From Cryptomeria japonica (taxonomy: Eukaryota > Streptophyta > Pinopsida > Cupressales > Cupressaceae): a DNA stretch of 64,000 nucleotides. The position numbers were made by a program, and so were the translations under genes. The stretch is from assembly GCF_030272615.1 (NCBI RefSeq), contig NC_081406.1, positions 243,463,218-243,527,217 of the forward strand, read 5' to 3'. Numbering within the stretch: the first letter of the stretch is position 1; each line of letters starts with the position of its first letter. This document shows positions 24,721 to 35,549 of the stretch, one piece after another. The notes beneath the pieces were generated by a model. The model had not been told where the DNA came from and did no database searches. It saw nothing but the letters and a program-made list of their open reading frames with translations.

Positions 24721-25482
24721 TCAATGCTTCAAGCTCATCCAGTTCTCATTCTTTGTCTTCCATCTCTCTTCTTTATCTTTCATATGTGGATATTCTGCAT
24801 TTTTCAGGTCATACTTCTGTTTACTAAATACAAATGCTCTAAATGTTGTCTCAGACTTTCCATGTGATTCACCAAATTCGCTTAGCTCAAATGCAGCAAT
24901 ATTTCCAACCAACATATATCTTGTCACTATAGTCACACTCTGGATCTCATCTATAGCAGCTACCTTATATTTGTAAGAAGGAGGCAAAGATCTCAGTACC
25001 TTAGCAACAATTTCATCTTCTTCAAGAGTTTCACCAACACATCTGATACCTAAGACAAGATCATTCACCTTAGCCATAAAGGTATTTATGTTCTCATCTT
25101 CTCCAATCTTCAACATCTCATATTTCCCTTTCAAACTCTGCAATTTAGCAACTTTCACTTGTTTATCTCATTCATACAGGGTCTCGAGATTCTCCCAGAT
25201 CTCATGTGCGGTCTGAAGTCCCATTACATTTGTCATTTCTGAATCAGTCAAGGCACTCAACAATGCTTCCTTCGATCTAATGTTATGTTCAACTTCCTTG
25301 ATCTCATCTGCAGTAACTGATCCATTTAGAGGAGCAGGATAAGCATTCTTTGTAATCTTCCAGTAATCTTCTACAAGACACCTCAAGTGCACTTCCATTT
25401 GGTTCTTCCATATAGCATAGTTACTACCATGAAATCTTAGACTTTCCTTCTTAAAGATAACACTTTCACTTCTAGTTTCCAT
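24721..25482 (-). pseudogene. Copia 2 gag N-terminal and middle region
   Basis: The start is chosen at ATG 25482-25480 (METRSESVIFKKESLRF). A 12-codon upstream extension begins with TTG and is not needed. TGA 25170-25168 interrupts the frame, which continues in phase at 25158-24721 with the UBN2-type segment (VAKLQSLKGKYEMLKIGEDEN, VLRSLPPSYKYKVAAIDEIQS). A frameshift near 24700 disconnects it from the zinc knuckle. Confidence 0.85.
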
Positions 25483-25520
25483 CCCAGATCTCAAGCGGTT
25501 AAGCTTCTTTCAAAGGATCT

Positions 25521-25535
25521 AGCTCTGATACCAAT
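25521..25535 (-). other. Primer-binding site of copia 2
   Basis: Minus-strand TGGTATCAGAGCT, the perfect complement of the initiator-Met tRNA 3' end, two bases inside the 5' LTR. Confidence 0.9.
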
Positions 25536-26761
25536 TATTAGCAACAACAATGAGGGAAAACTGAGACGGGGGGAGGGGGGTGAGTCAGTTTTAGTCGGAT
25601 CAACAAACTTAATCACAAAAATAGATTTGAAAAATTGCAGCAACAACAAAGATAAGCAGATAAATAGCACAACACACAACACCAAGATTTTGATGTGGAA
25701 AACCCGATTAAGGGAAAAATCATGGTGGGAACCTACCCACAATAAGATAATACTCTACAGTAGTATGTGAAAATATTACAATGGGGAATGCACATGCATT
25801 CAGGAACACTATCTAGAGCTCACTGCTCAAAAGATAATGACCCGGAAGGCTAGAACCCTCAGGGAAGTATCACTGACTTACAACAAGTTCAGACTACAAT
25901 CCAAAAGAAATGAACTACAATAATAGAATTTGCAAATGCTTAATGATAGTTCCGGTTAAGCACAATTGTCTGTTCTGCAACACCAAACTCTTCTCAATCT
26001 CAATGTCGAAGGATGAATCACTTGATCTTACATACATCACTCTCTGATAATGTAGACACAACCTTGACACCAAATTTACATGACAATATCACCTATTTAT
26101 ACAATTCATCAACCTTGACAACAAGGTCAGATAAACCCTCAACTCACAATTACAAAACTACATCACATGATACAAAGATAGACCACCAGACCAATATAAT
26201 GATATACATGATATAACATGGACCTAAATCAAATGCCCAAATGTGCAACACCACTAGAAATCATGCCAAGATAAACTGCAACACGCTACACCACCAAGAA
26301 AACTGCATAACACGAAAAACATCACCAGTTCAGAAAAATCATCAAAAATTCACACAAAGATCAATACTGATCATCAAAACAAATAGGACACAATTAGGAA
26401 ACACCAACAAGCATGTTAGAATCATCAGCAACAACTGCACCAACATCACTTATCAAATCTTCATCGATCAACATTTGAACCTCAAGATCACCCAAACAAA
26501 AGCAATTGGCACAAAGAAAGATAACTTGTGGAGCACCAAATCATGAACCATTTAAATGAAGATACACAAGACCATCCCAAACAATCTCCCAAATTATCAA
26601 CTCAAGATCTGATCACCAACAATAGTACAAAATAATATAATGATACTAAAGATACTCCATACACCAAACCATAATCTCAATAAACCAATCTGGAATCACC
26701 AGAGTAGGAATATGTTGACATCAATGACAACAACATATCCTAGCAATAACAATGTCCAACA
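25536..26761 (-). repeat. 5' LTR of copia 2
   Basis: A 1,226-bp LTR homologous to the copia 1 LTRs. Plus-strand reading starts TATTAGCAAC (the TG end mutated to TA) and ends TGTCCAACA at 26761. It contains a G-rich run at 25566-25580. Confidence 0.88.
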
Positions 26762-27787
26762 TCTTTTGTGTAATGAGTCCACTTTTTCTCCCCAAACTAC
26801 CTTTTCCTTTATCCGCCCTTCGAATAAATTGAATTTCTTATCATTATGATAATGTTTATAGATCCTTGTTGATTCACAAGGAATTTTCTTAAAGGTAAAT
26901 TGGGTGTTTTGTGGCCCAGGAGTTGATCTTAGAGTTTCTTTTTATTCCTATTTTTTACTATATTATGGGAAAATGGGATGTTCTTTTCTTTCTTTTTTTT
27001 GTTTAGAAAAAAAAGGGGAAAATTATAGCAGGATGAAAATGCAGGCACTAAAATAATTCTTGTTTTGTTCACTATTATTTTATCAATTTCTTCATTAAAT
27101 ATCCATTATCATCTTATTATTCATTAATCATTAGTCCATTATCATTTAAGCATATTTTTTTAATACTCAATTAAAATGAAGTAATTTTCCATATTCCAAT
27201 ATCTAAACTAAATTCCTAATATCCATTTATTATTCATCAAATAGTTAAATAAAATATCAAACTTCACCTCATATTTCACATTAGCCATTAAATAAATTAA
27301 TAACTTCATAAATTTCACCTCATTTAGTTAAGTAATAAATCAAAATTAGTTATCTCATTAATAAAATCAATCAACTCACCGATTCATTTAGTTAACTCCC
27401 TCATGCAATCAACTGATTCCTCCACACATTCACTCAATTGCTTCATGCACTCAAAAAACTTCTCCTTGCACTTACCCAACTCCTTCACTCAGTCAACTCA
27501 CTCATCTATTGTCCATGAAATTATTTAACTCCTCCTAACAAGCTAATCTATCGAGTTAACTTAAAATTAAGAAATTAAATTAAAAATTAAAATATTTTTT
27601 TCTATCTCCCATATTTCCCACCTTTCCTCATCAACTCCACACTCAATAGGATCAACTTGTTATCTAAGATTCAATCTAGATTGTCCATTTGGCTCTCCAA
27701 AATTTTATAATTGCATCGTCAATCCATCCTCTTCATCTCCTTAATTTCATCATCCAGAGAATGCTAGGTTGCATTGTCAAAACATGA
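26762..27787. other. No gene seen; AT-rich spacer
   Basis: T/A-rich, with a serial 'tcattta/ttaattaa' pattern at 27100-27480. No conserved domain. Confidence 0.55.
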
Positions 27788-27994
27788 GCACCCACATATG
27801 GATATGAGGAGGGATCCTCGGGTGCTGAGGTTGGCTTATCTCTAGAGCCTCCCAATCTATCTAGCCCACCTGGGGAGCACGAGAGCAACGCTCGACTTGC
27901 ATGTGTTGAACATATAGCTATCATTCATTCAGAGCCAGGTTCAAACTCATTTTTTGAGTATGATATTGATGACATCTTCAGCATATTCATATAG
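27788..27994 (+). pseudogene. Small GC-richer coding-like island, 68 codons
   Basis: A plus-strand frame is open directly after TGA 27785-27787 to TAG 27992-27994, with no Met start. The product starts APTYGYEEGSSGAEVGLSLE, has a Pro/Ser-rich middle and ends FFEYDIDDIFSIFI. Base composition is clearly richer in G+C than the AT-rich flanks, and amino-acid use looks protein-like (acidic, aromatic C-terminus). I do not recognise the family. It could be the last exon of a decayed transposase or gene. The minus-strand frame 27733-27924 overlaps it and looks less protein-like. Confidence 0.35.
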
Positions 27995-29159
27995 CACTCA
28001 ATTAGAGGTTTGCACGTAATAGATTAGTTGTGTTTTAAATTTATATTTTTAATGCTAATATTGTTTATTTTAATTACATGCATACATTTTGGTGAATTTG
28101 ACATGAACCTACTGAATCATATTTTAAATAGTTTTTATTTTGAGATCGAGAGGCTTTAATGCATATTTGCAATAAAATTTAGTTTGGCATAGTTGAGGTA
28201 TAGTATGAACTAGTAGATGTCAAGGATAATCAAAGTTTGAAGCATCCATGAACAAGTAGCTTTAATAATACATATTTATATTATAACCTACCTGCCATTT
28301 TTTTTTAAAGTGATTAGTGTGTTGTTGCAGGTAAATTACTATCACTTCTTGTATGCTTACTTGATTGACAGTAGTTTGCATGGGTTTGGAATGTAAACTT
28401 TAGATTCCATGTTCATTGTTGTCTCACAAAACTCCTAAAAATAAATCTTAAATAACTAGCTAGCATGTAAATTCAATAAATTTTAGACATATTTAATTAA
28501 ATAACTTAATCTATAGCTGTTCTTTATAATTCAAGGCAAAGATAGCTCCACTAGGCTTGTTATGCTTCCTAGAATAACTTTGATTCCTTAAAAAATTGGT
28601 GGCCATCCATTTTATTGAATTATATCTTCTTCTTTTTAAATTTCTTAATGCCAATCTTAATCAACCTTTTATGGTTGTTTATGGTTTGTGTGATTTTTTT
28701 GACTTGGCCATCTCTTTGTTCAACTATAATTACTTGGCTACACTTGCTTCTTTAACCCCCTCTAGCAACAAAGAAAGAAAATTTGAGTTTACAACCAATA
28801 GTCTATTTAAATAAATACATATGAAATAACTTTCAATTTGATGAAATATTCCTTGCTCCTCACAGAGACATAAATTTTAACTCACCAAGGTAAGTGCAAG
28901 AAGTTGGGTTAACTTTTTGGTGAAAAAGAAGTTTTTTCATGAAATTAAAAAAATCATAATTGAAAAATTTTTGAAGCACTTCACATAAAATCTTAGCATG
29001 GTCTAAAAATATTAAATGTATGATTTTGTTTCTAGTTTTCAAATATGTAATTTGTTTTAATAGCTATATGATTAGAGTTAGCTTTGAGTAAGATGCACTA
29101 ATTAAAGTTCTATGTTTTGAGGTAAACCACATACATTTATGACCAAAATAAATTTGGGC
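27995..29159. other. No gene seen; AT-rich spacer
   Basis: No recognisable domain. The small frames 28596-28814 (+) and 28860-29042 (-) have no conserved features. Confidence 0.55.
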
Positions 29160-29529
29160 GATTAGGGTTTTTGCAAGCAAGAAAGAAACAAGGGTTTTTC
29201 AGCAAACGAGGCATTCAAGTCCAGGCTAACAAATTATGGAGCGGTGCCTTCAAGGTTTCACAAAGCTGTAGTGCCATTTTTTTCATTGCCCTCTTGTGTA
29301 GACATTTAGGGTTGCTGCAAACGGAGTTGGAGGAGTGATTTTCTAGGCTCTTTGGAAGTATCTGTTGCGTGTTTTTTTATTGCAAACCAAATTCTAGGTG
29401 AGGGGAAGCATTTTTCAACTCTATTTTGGTGCCTCTGAAGAACCACCAACTGCCTTGTTAATCTTATTTCTCTTTGACGTGTGGCCTTTGCCGCTACTAT
29501 TGGAGGAATGAGACTAAAAGAGGAGACAA

Positions 29530-30208
29530 GGGGGTGTTGTTCCAAGGAAGAGTCTTACAAAGACAACTCTGTTAGAGATTTGGGAAAGGGTGTGGTTATG
29601 TTTGAACATAAGGATACAGCTACAACTATAGTGTTTGAGACTACATAAAAGAATGAAGAAATGGAGGACTTGCCCACTGAGGAAAATAATGAAATCTCTG
29701 GTAAAACTCTATAATTTTTTCTCCTTGATGATGTTATTGATTATATTTCTGACTGCCAACATAAATCAGTAATTTTATTCTTCTTAAGAGGGGTCCTAAC
29801 TGAATCTTATTTCTACAAATGGATAAAACTTAACTGGGAAAATAGGGGATTGGAGGTTGAATCCTTAAGGGGTTTAGGCAAGGGTTATATCTCCAGTACT
29901 TTAAAAAACCCTTAACACACTCAGCTTGTGCTCCAGTATGGAACATGGATAATCTGCAGATAATATTGTTATTGCAAGCTTGGACATTGGATTTCCATTC
30001 TGAAGGTCCATCTAAGTCACAATACCCTATGTGGGTGGAGATCCCATATCTAAATTTGGCTTTCAAGCCTTTCTTGAGAGAAATAGTTACCTAATTAGGT
30101 TGGGTTATTTGGTGCAAGAATAATTCTGATAAATTCTCTAGCCTTCGAGTGCATCCAAGAGTCTATATTGAGATGGATTTAAATAACCAGCTACCTGAAA
30201 ATATCAAG
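29530..30208 (+). pseudogene. LINE ORF1 fragment (DUF4283-like)
   Basis: Plus-strand frames read SVILFFLRGVLTESYFYKW and then, after a frameshift near 29912, LTHSACAPVWNMDNLQIILL and YPMWVEIPYLNLAFKPFLRE. A Trp followed by Val/Ile-Glu/Ile-Pro-x-Leu is the usual signature of the DUF4283 region in plant LINE ORF1 and related proteins. The next readable piece (VHPRVYIEMDLNNQLPENIK) stops at the gypsy junction. TAA/TAG stops lie at about 29646 and 29712. The upstream part (29160-29530) is too decayed to place a start. ORF1 proteins bind element RNA. Confidence 0.6.
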
Positions 30209-31235
30209 CTTATCAATACTCTTTTTACTCGGTGCTTATAGACGATGACTTCAATATGGAGAGGAGTGTTATGCAGATGACTTAAGGAAGTATTATCATG
30301 CTCTGAGAAGGTGAGATTATGAGGCCCTGTCATATGAGCGACCATGGCTTGAAATTTGTCAGCATCCAGATCTTGAGGTACATTGGTTTCCAACAGTGAT
30401 TGTTCCAATATGCCTTTGTGTTTTGGCGATAGTTTCAGCAATTCTAGTATAGATATTTGAGCAAGAGTTTTGTGTAGTTGGTTGACTAAATCATATTGGA
30501 TTTTTGGTGTAGTGTTCGTTGTTGTTGTGTGGCCCTTCAAGACATATTCTGAGCTTTGGTTGTTACATTGACAGATTCATGATTATGCTGGTCTCGGATT
30601 GTGATGGCGTTTACATGATTGTCTTCAACTGATATGTGATTGATGGTGTTATTGTAGATGTGATTGATACGAGCTCCACGTGTATCATTCGAGGTTGAAG
30701 CTCCATCTTTGTTGTAGTTTGGAAGAGGATTTTTAAAGGCTCCATGGTCACCATTTGTTTTGAGACCATCCACTGTTAAATCACCTCGATCAATCATGTC
30801 TTGAACAATGTTTTTCAATCTCATGCAATCGTTCGTTCGATAACCTTTGTTGCGATGAAAATCACAAAAGTGTGAGTCGTTCCACCAAGGTGGTTTGATT
30901 TGGGGTTCATAGTTGCTGATTGCGGGCAAAGAGATAATCTTGTTTGCCAGGAGTTCTCTGAATGCTGACTCCAGTGATTGTCCCAGTGGTGTGAAGACAC
31001 ATTTTTGGAAATTGTTGGTGTCATCTCGTGAATTGTTATTAGGTCCTCGATTTGTGGTTTTTGTTTTGAGTATCGTCGGTGTTGTTTGTGTTGGGTTGAC
31101 CTTGATTGGTATTCGGTGCATATGTGTTAGCATCTGGGTTAGCACCTTTAGGATTCTTTGTAGCTTGAGGATTTCCTGATAATGTGAGCACTGGCTGTTT
31201 AGATTTTGGATCATGTGATTCATTGCCGCCTTCAT
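30209..31235 (-). pseudogene. Gypsy 3 zinc knuckle region and truncated protease
   Basis: Frame 31235-30537 encodes LESAFRELLANKIISLPAIS, PWWNDSHFCDFHRNKGYRTNDC and LKNIVQDMIDRGDL. The Cys/His pattern is intact, unlike in the 16-kb element. A shifted frame 30540-30163 continues with LVNQLHKTLAQISILELLKLS and ends VYKHRVKRVLI, exactly where the protease Asp-Gly-Gly should begin; the bases to its left belong to the LINE. Frameshifts lie near 31039-31235 and 30537-30540. Confidence 0.82.
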
Positions 31236-32445
31236 TTTTGTTTCGAGTCCAGAATCTAGATTTGTCTAAGTTGTTGTTGTTTTGGTTATTGTAGTTTGAT
31301 GAATTTGTTCCTTGTTTGAATAATTTGAGCGTTCCCTTCTTGACACATGCTTCTTCTACTTGGATGTCATTTTCAATCAGTTTAGCGAAAGACGGTATGC
31401 ATTGGAGTTTGAGCCTGTAACTCATCTCACCATTCAAGTTGTCGATGAAAATTTCCATTTTCTCCTTTTCAGGAATGTCTCGAGAATATAGTGAAACCAT
31501 ATGTTGCCAACGTTGAAGGAATGCCATGAATGTTTTATTGTTTTTCTGTTTGGTGTTGCAAACGTCTAGCATGGTTATAGCATGTTGAATGTTATAGGAA
31601 TATTGTGTTATGAATTTATTGACCAATTCATCAAATGATTTGACAGGAGGTGTGATTTTGGATAACCATTCCATTGTTTGTCCTCCCAAGCTTCTTGGGA
31701 ATAACCTCATCAGATAGGTGTCATCATGAGCAAATTCAAGACTCATGGTACATAATTCTCTGACATGATCACGGGGATCGCTTTTTCCATCGTACTTGTC
31801 AAATTTAGGAACATCTGAGTTTGCAGGAAAAGGGATCATGTGCAATCTTTTGTCAAAGGGATAAGGACAAATTTCATTTCATGAGTACCATACTGTCGTC
31901 CCTTGTTGCATGTCTTGCATTTGTCTTTGTAACATTTGCATTTGCTGAGTAAGGGCAACCAAAGGTGCATTGTTTTTCCGAGGGAAGAGTTCTTCCCTTG
32001 CATTAATCTTGGGTTGAAATGGCGTATGGAACGGTATGTTTTTCTCAGGGGTGTGTTGCTCAGGGATGTTTTGTCCTGGTGTATGTTGTTTCGGTATGTT
32101 TTGTTTAGGAATATCTTGTTTAGGGTCGCGTGCTTCCCCTTCTCGTTGTCGTTCTTGATATTCGTAATGTTGAGGTCTCGTTCTAAACATGTCTCTGTCA
32201 AAGTCTTCAGGGAGTTTGACCCCTTTGCTTGTGAGCATGAGAAAGTATTTTTCCTTGTCATTTTCCATGAGTCTTTCCACAAGTTTTTGGAATGAAGCAC
32301 TTTCTTGGCATTCCTGAAGAAGTTCTCCAGAAATTTCAGTATCCTCTAAATGTGGACTTTCAAAAGGATTTGATAACCTTTGATTCATACTGGATTCTGC
32401 TTGTGCCTCGCTTTGTTTGTTTTGTTGAGAGCAAGTAACAAGCAT
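31039..32445 (-). pseudogene. Gypsy 3 gag, one in-frame TGA
   Basis: The frame starts at ATG 32445 (MLVTCSQQNKQSEAQ) and runs to 31879, where a single in-frame TGA separates it from the same frame at 31845-31039. The retrotransposon-gag domain lies at about 31800-31380 (VPKFDKYDGKSDPRDHVREL, YLMRLFPRSLGGQTMEWLSK, FITQYSYNI, FMAFLQRWQ). The N-terminal module FQKLVERLMENDKEKYF...LPEDFD matches FNRLVEEI...IPHDFD of the 16-kb element. Between them is a short Ile-Pro-Lys/Glu-Gln repeat (32040-32130). Gag would form the particle. Confidence 0.85.
32032..32130 (-). repeat. Pentapeptide-like IPxQ repeats inside gypsy 3 gag
   Basis: The minus strand encodes seven or eight copies of a five- to six-residue unit of the form (D/N)IP(K/E)Q(N/H), within the Pro/Gln-rich gag linker. 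Not present in the gag of the 16-kb element. Confidence 0.7.
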
Positions 32446-32446
32446 T

Positions 32447-33296
32447 TTAGTAGAAGCTTTCTATGACAAAGGGGACAAAATCCTCTTCGATATGTTGCTC
32501 CGAGGTTGGTGGTTCAAATCGAGGTGTGTTGTAAGTGATGCACTCGTTGGGAAAGAATGCGGGATTGATCTTTCCTCCATGGTTTATGATTTGGCTGAGT
32601 GCGGATTTTTGACAATATGCCCTAGTCTTCAAAGGCTCTTTGTCAAATTTGTTGGATTTGTTCTGGATATATAGTTTGACATGATGAAGGAATGTTCGAT
32701 GAGATTTAAAGAGTTGACGATTGATATATAAAAATTTATTTCTTTTGACAAATTTGGAAAAACTTGGTTGTTGTTTCTTCAATGTAGTGTTACGATAAAT
32801 ATTCTTTCTTCTTAGAATATGGGGATTTGTCATGCATAAGTGATTCAATGGTTTCCTTTGATTTGTTTTGGATTTATTTGATCTTGTTTTGGAAACTCAA
32901 GTTTACTTTATCAAAGTGAAGGTTTAGATGCCCCCTCACGACAAAGTGTGTCAAATGATATAGATAAAGTCTCCTGATATGAAAAATTGATTTGACAACT
33001 TGAGATTTTGAACAAGTGTTTTGAGATATAATCCATGAGATAATAAAGGACCTATTCGTCACTTGCGATGATGTTTCCCGATTTTGATAGGATAGATATG
33101 TTTTATCGTGCGATCAGTTTTGGATTTTGGACAACTTTTGTTTTGACACAAAATTTGCTTAAGAAATAGTTTTTAACGCTTTGTTCTTGATACTCTGGTT
33201 TGATGAAGATGAAGCTGATGAAAGGACGCTCTCAAAAATGTTTTCTAAATTTTCAAATTTTTTCACTGTTTTGCCCACTGTTTTTCTGGGTTTGAT
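32447..33296 (-). other. Gypsy 3 leader next to gag
   Basis: Contains a 133-codon minus-strand frame (32848-32447) of unknown nature that ends just before gag. The equivalent place in the 16-kb element has no similar frame, so I do not call it a gene. The rest is non-coding. Confidence 0.5.
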
Positions 33297-33690
33297 CACG
33301 TGCTAAAACTGAGACCGAATGCACTACAGAAACTTCTTCACGCGCTAAGGAAAAGACCACACGTGCTAAGCTACCCCGAGCTATGCGCTAACTGTTTTAG
33401 ACTTCTAAAATTTGTTTTTTGTTTTGTTTAAAAGATCATGCACTAATACAGGCCTTCACGTGCTAACTGATAAACCTGATGCGCTGATGTTTGACTCCTA
33501 CACGCTAAGTTGATGCTTCAACGTGCTAGGCTATTTTCAGGATGCGCTAACTGTCTTTGACTGTTTCTAGATTTCGATGAAGCACTACTATTAATACTTT
33601 ATGCGCTAAAGATAGGTTTTGATGTGCTAAAAGATGGTTCTGAAGTGCTAAGAAATTGCTCTTACGCGCTAAACTACCCTATTTTGACTG
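33297..33690 (-). repeat. Gypsy 3 leader array B: GCGCTA-type motif, about 16 copies
   Basis: On the plus strand the words (A/T)(C/T)GCGCTA, ACGTGCTA and ATGCACTA recur about every 20-30 bp while the sequence between copies is unrelated. On the element strand the core is TAGCGCAT or TAGCGCGT. Variants are mostly GC to GT/AC transitions at the CpG. Confidence 0.82.
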
Positions 33691-35183
33691 TTTTCTGTGA
33701 TTTTTGTGTTTTGGCTTAGGTTTTTAATTTTGATGGGTGATTTTTTGAAGTACAAATGCAAACACAACACAAAATACATAACCATTTTGTCTAATCTAAA
33801 TGGTAAGTGTATATTCTGCGAGGATGTGTTCAAATCCTCAATGTTTTAACAGGTTTGGTTACAATGAATACACTTAAAAAAAACTCTTTATTCAAGGGTC
33901 ATAAGTAATAACATAGCCCACTAGTCTTGATACTCCGTCAGCTCAAACAACCGTGTCACCCCCTAGAGGTCGCCCGTTTTTTTGCCTTTTGCTATAAATT
34001 AACTCAAAGTGAATTACTTCACAATTGAGTAGTTATCTTGGGAGATATATGGTGAACGATCTTGGGGGTGGATTCTTCCCCACCCTTGCACTATGATATT
34101 ACAAATGTCTAGTTACTGACTCGGCTCAAGGTTGTTATTTCTAAGGTTCGTAATCAGGCTTTCTATTCGGCCGTCAGTGATAAACTCCCTCAGGAGGCTT
34201 CCCAACCTTTAGAACAAAGGCTTTATGTATCTTGAGGATATTGGGGGAAGGCTAATCGCTGCGTGCAACTGTTGAAAAGGACTTTCATCACTTTCCACTT
34301 TTGATTATAGTGGGTTGGAACACTTGGCATCAAAGTTGTTTCCCACTTAGGTCATTCCCTTCACACCGGCCATAAATGACTTTAAGAGTTGATTTCAACT
34401 CTTCGAGAAGGCAGACCTGCTAAATGATTTATTGCTTGAAATACTGAAAGCATAAGAGTAGTCTGACTTTTTGATCACCTAATTAAGGGGAGAGCATATA
34501 CCTTCTACTTTCGAGGCAAAGCAATCAAGTTGTTCTTTTTATCCTGTCAATTCAATGATTTTCTAATGATCTATAGGGAGATGCTGCTCCACAAAAACAT
34601 GGTGTTTATTTTATTTCCTCAAATCAGTGATTATCTAATCTAGGAAAAGAACCTGGTCAACAAAGCAAAACTTCGATTTGGTTAACAAAAGAAAATTGGC
34701 AAAAGGGGAATAACTTCCCTCTTTGATTGCAACTGACTTTTGTGACTTGGTGTGATTTCTTTACTTTGCCCAAATTTAAAGGTGGATCCTTTTATGCACC
34801 AAAGGATGGTGAAATTCTTTTTAGGCCTTTTGCAAAAAAATTTGAAAATTTGTATTGTTCTTTTTAGAGCCCAAATTGATAAATTTTCTCCTAGAAAAGC
34901 AAGAAAATTTTGATTGTTGTTCGTTTTACTTGCCCCAAAATGAAAGTGATTTCAGTTTTACTTAAACAAGGAAAAAAGAAATTTGAATTTTGCCTAACTC
35001 AAAATGTTAGTAAAAATTTAAACTACTTTTAATTCTAGCCTAAATAGATTTAAAACCTACAATCAAAATGTTAGTAACCTACAAAAAAAACAGTCAACGA
35101 GTTAGCAAAAAGGCGAATTCCGTGGACTTCTACAAGTCTAAATTTTGATTTTTGTTACAAATTAGCTCTCTGTTTTCTATTTG
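33691..35183 (-). other. Gypsy 3 leader spacer between the two arrays
   Basis: About 1.5 kb with no long frame. It holds a GC-richer block at 33930-34420, while the rest is AT-rich. The same position in the 16-kb element (43153-44370) also has a GC-richer block. Possibly structured untranslated RNA. Confidence 0.55.
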
Positions 35184-35460
35184 TGATGCGCTACAGAATA
35201 GACTATATTCGCTACAAGATGGTTGTGATGCGCTACTCTATTTCCCTAATGCGTTGTTCTGTATTTCTAATGTGTTGTTCTATTTTTCTGATGCGTTGTT
35301 CTATTTTTCTCCCACGCCGAGACCTATAGGAAAATGTTAGTGAGGACTATGTGCTAAACTAAGGATGTCATGCGCTAGATGATGAACCCCATGCGCTGAA
35401 CAGAAAATGGGATGCGCTATACTGTTAACCGGATGCACTAGGAAATGTTTCCTACGCGTC
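35184..35460 (-). repeat. Gypsy 3 leader array A: GCGCTA/GCGTTG motif, about 13 copies
   Basis: Copies such as GATGCGCTA, AATGCGTTG, TATGTGCTA and CATGCGCTG at about 15-30 bp spacing; three adjacent copies share TGTTCTATTTTTCT between them. Same motif family as 33297-33690, on the primer-site side of the leader. Confidence 0.8.
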
Positions 35461-35525
35461 GATTCTTGTTTCCCGCGGACCTTCAAAAGTGGTTAAATTC
35501 AAAAACCGATTTGATATATGGGATT

Positions 35526-35549
35526 GGGCCCCACAATGGGCACCATAAA
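35526..35549 (-). other. Putative primer-binding site of gypsy 3
   Basis: On the minus strand, directly after the LTR end ...GCATACA, the sequence reads TTTATGGTGCCCATTGTGGG. It lies at the position of TTTTGGCACGCCTGGTGGGA in the 16-kb element. I cannot assign the tRNA. Confidence 0.6.

Larger units (their letters stand above)
20010..26761 (-). mobile_element. Ty1/copia LTR retrotransposon (copia 2), 3' LTR truncated
   Basis: Same family, strand and gene order as copia 1. It has a perfect initiator-Met primer site at 25521-25533 and a polypurine tract at 20968-20980. The 5' LTR (25536-26761, 1,226 bp) is full length. The 3' LTR is only about 960 bp because its outer end is missing, so no target duplication can be scored. 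The coding region runs from 25482 to 21280 with many breaks; integrase is its longest open part (230 codons). It cannot be autonomous. Confidence 0.9.

Noticed and set aside
32447-32848. 133-codon minus-strand frame before gypsy 3 gag as an extra gene
   Set aside because: No domain, not conserved in gypsy 4, basic/AT-rich composition typical of chance frames.
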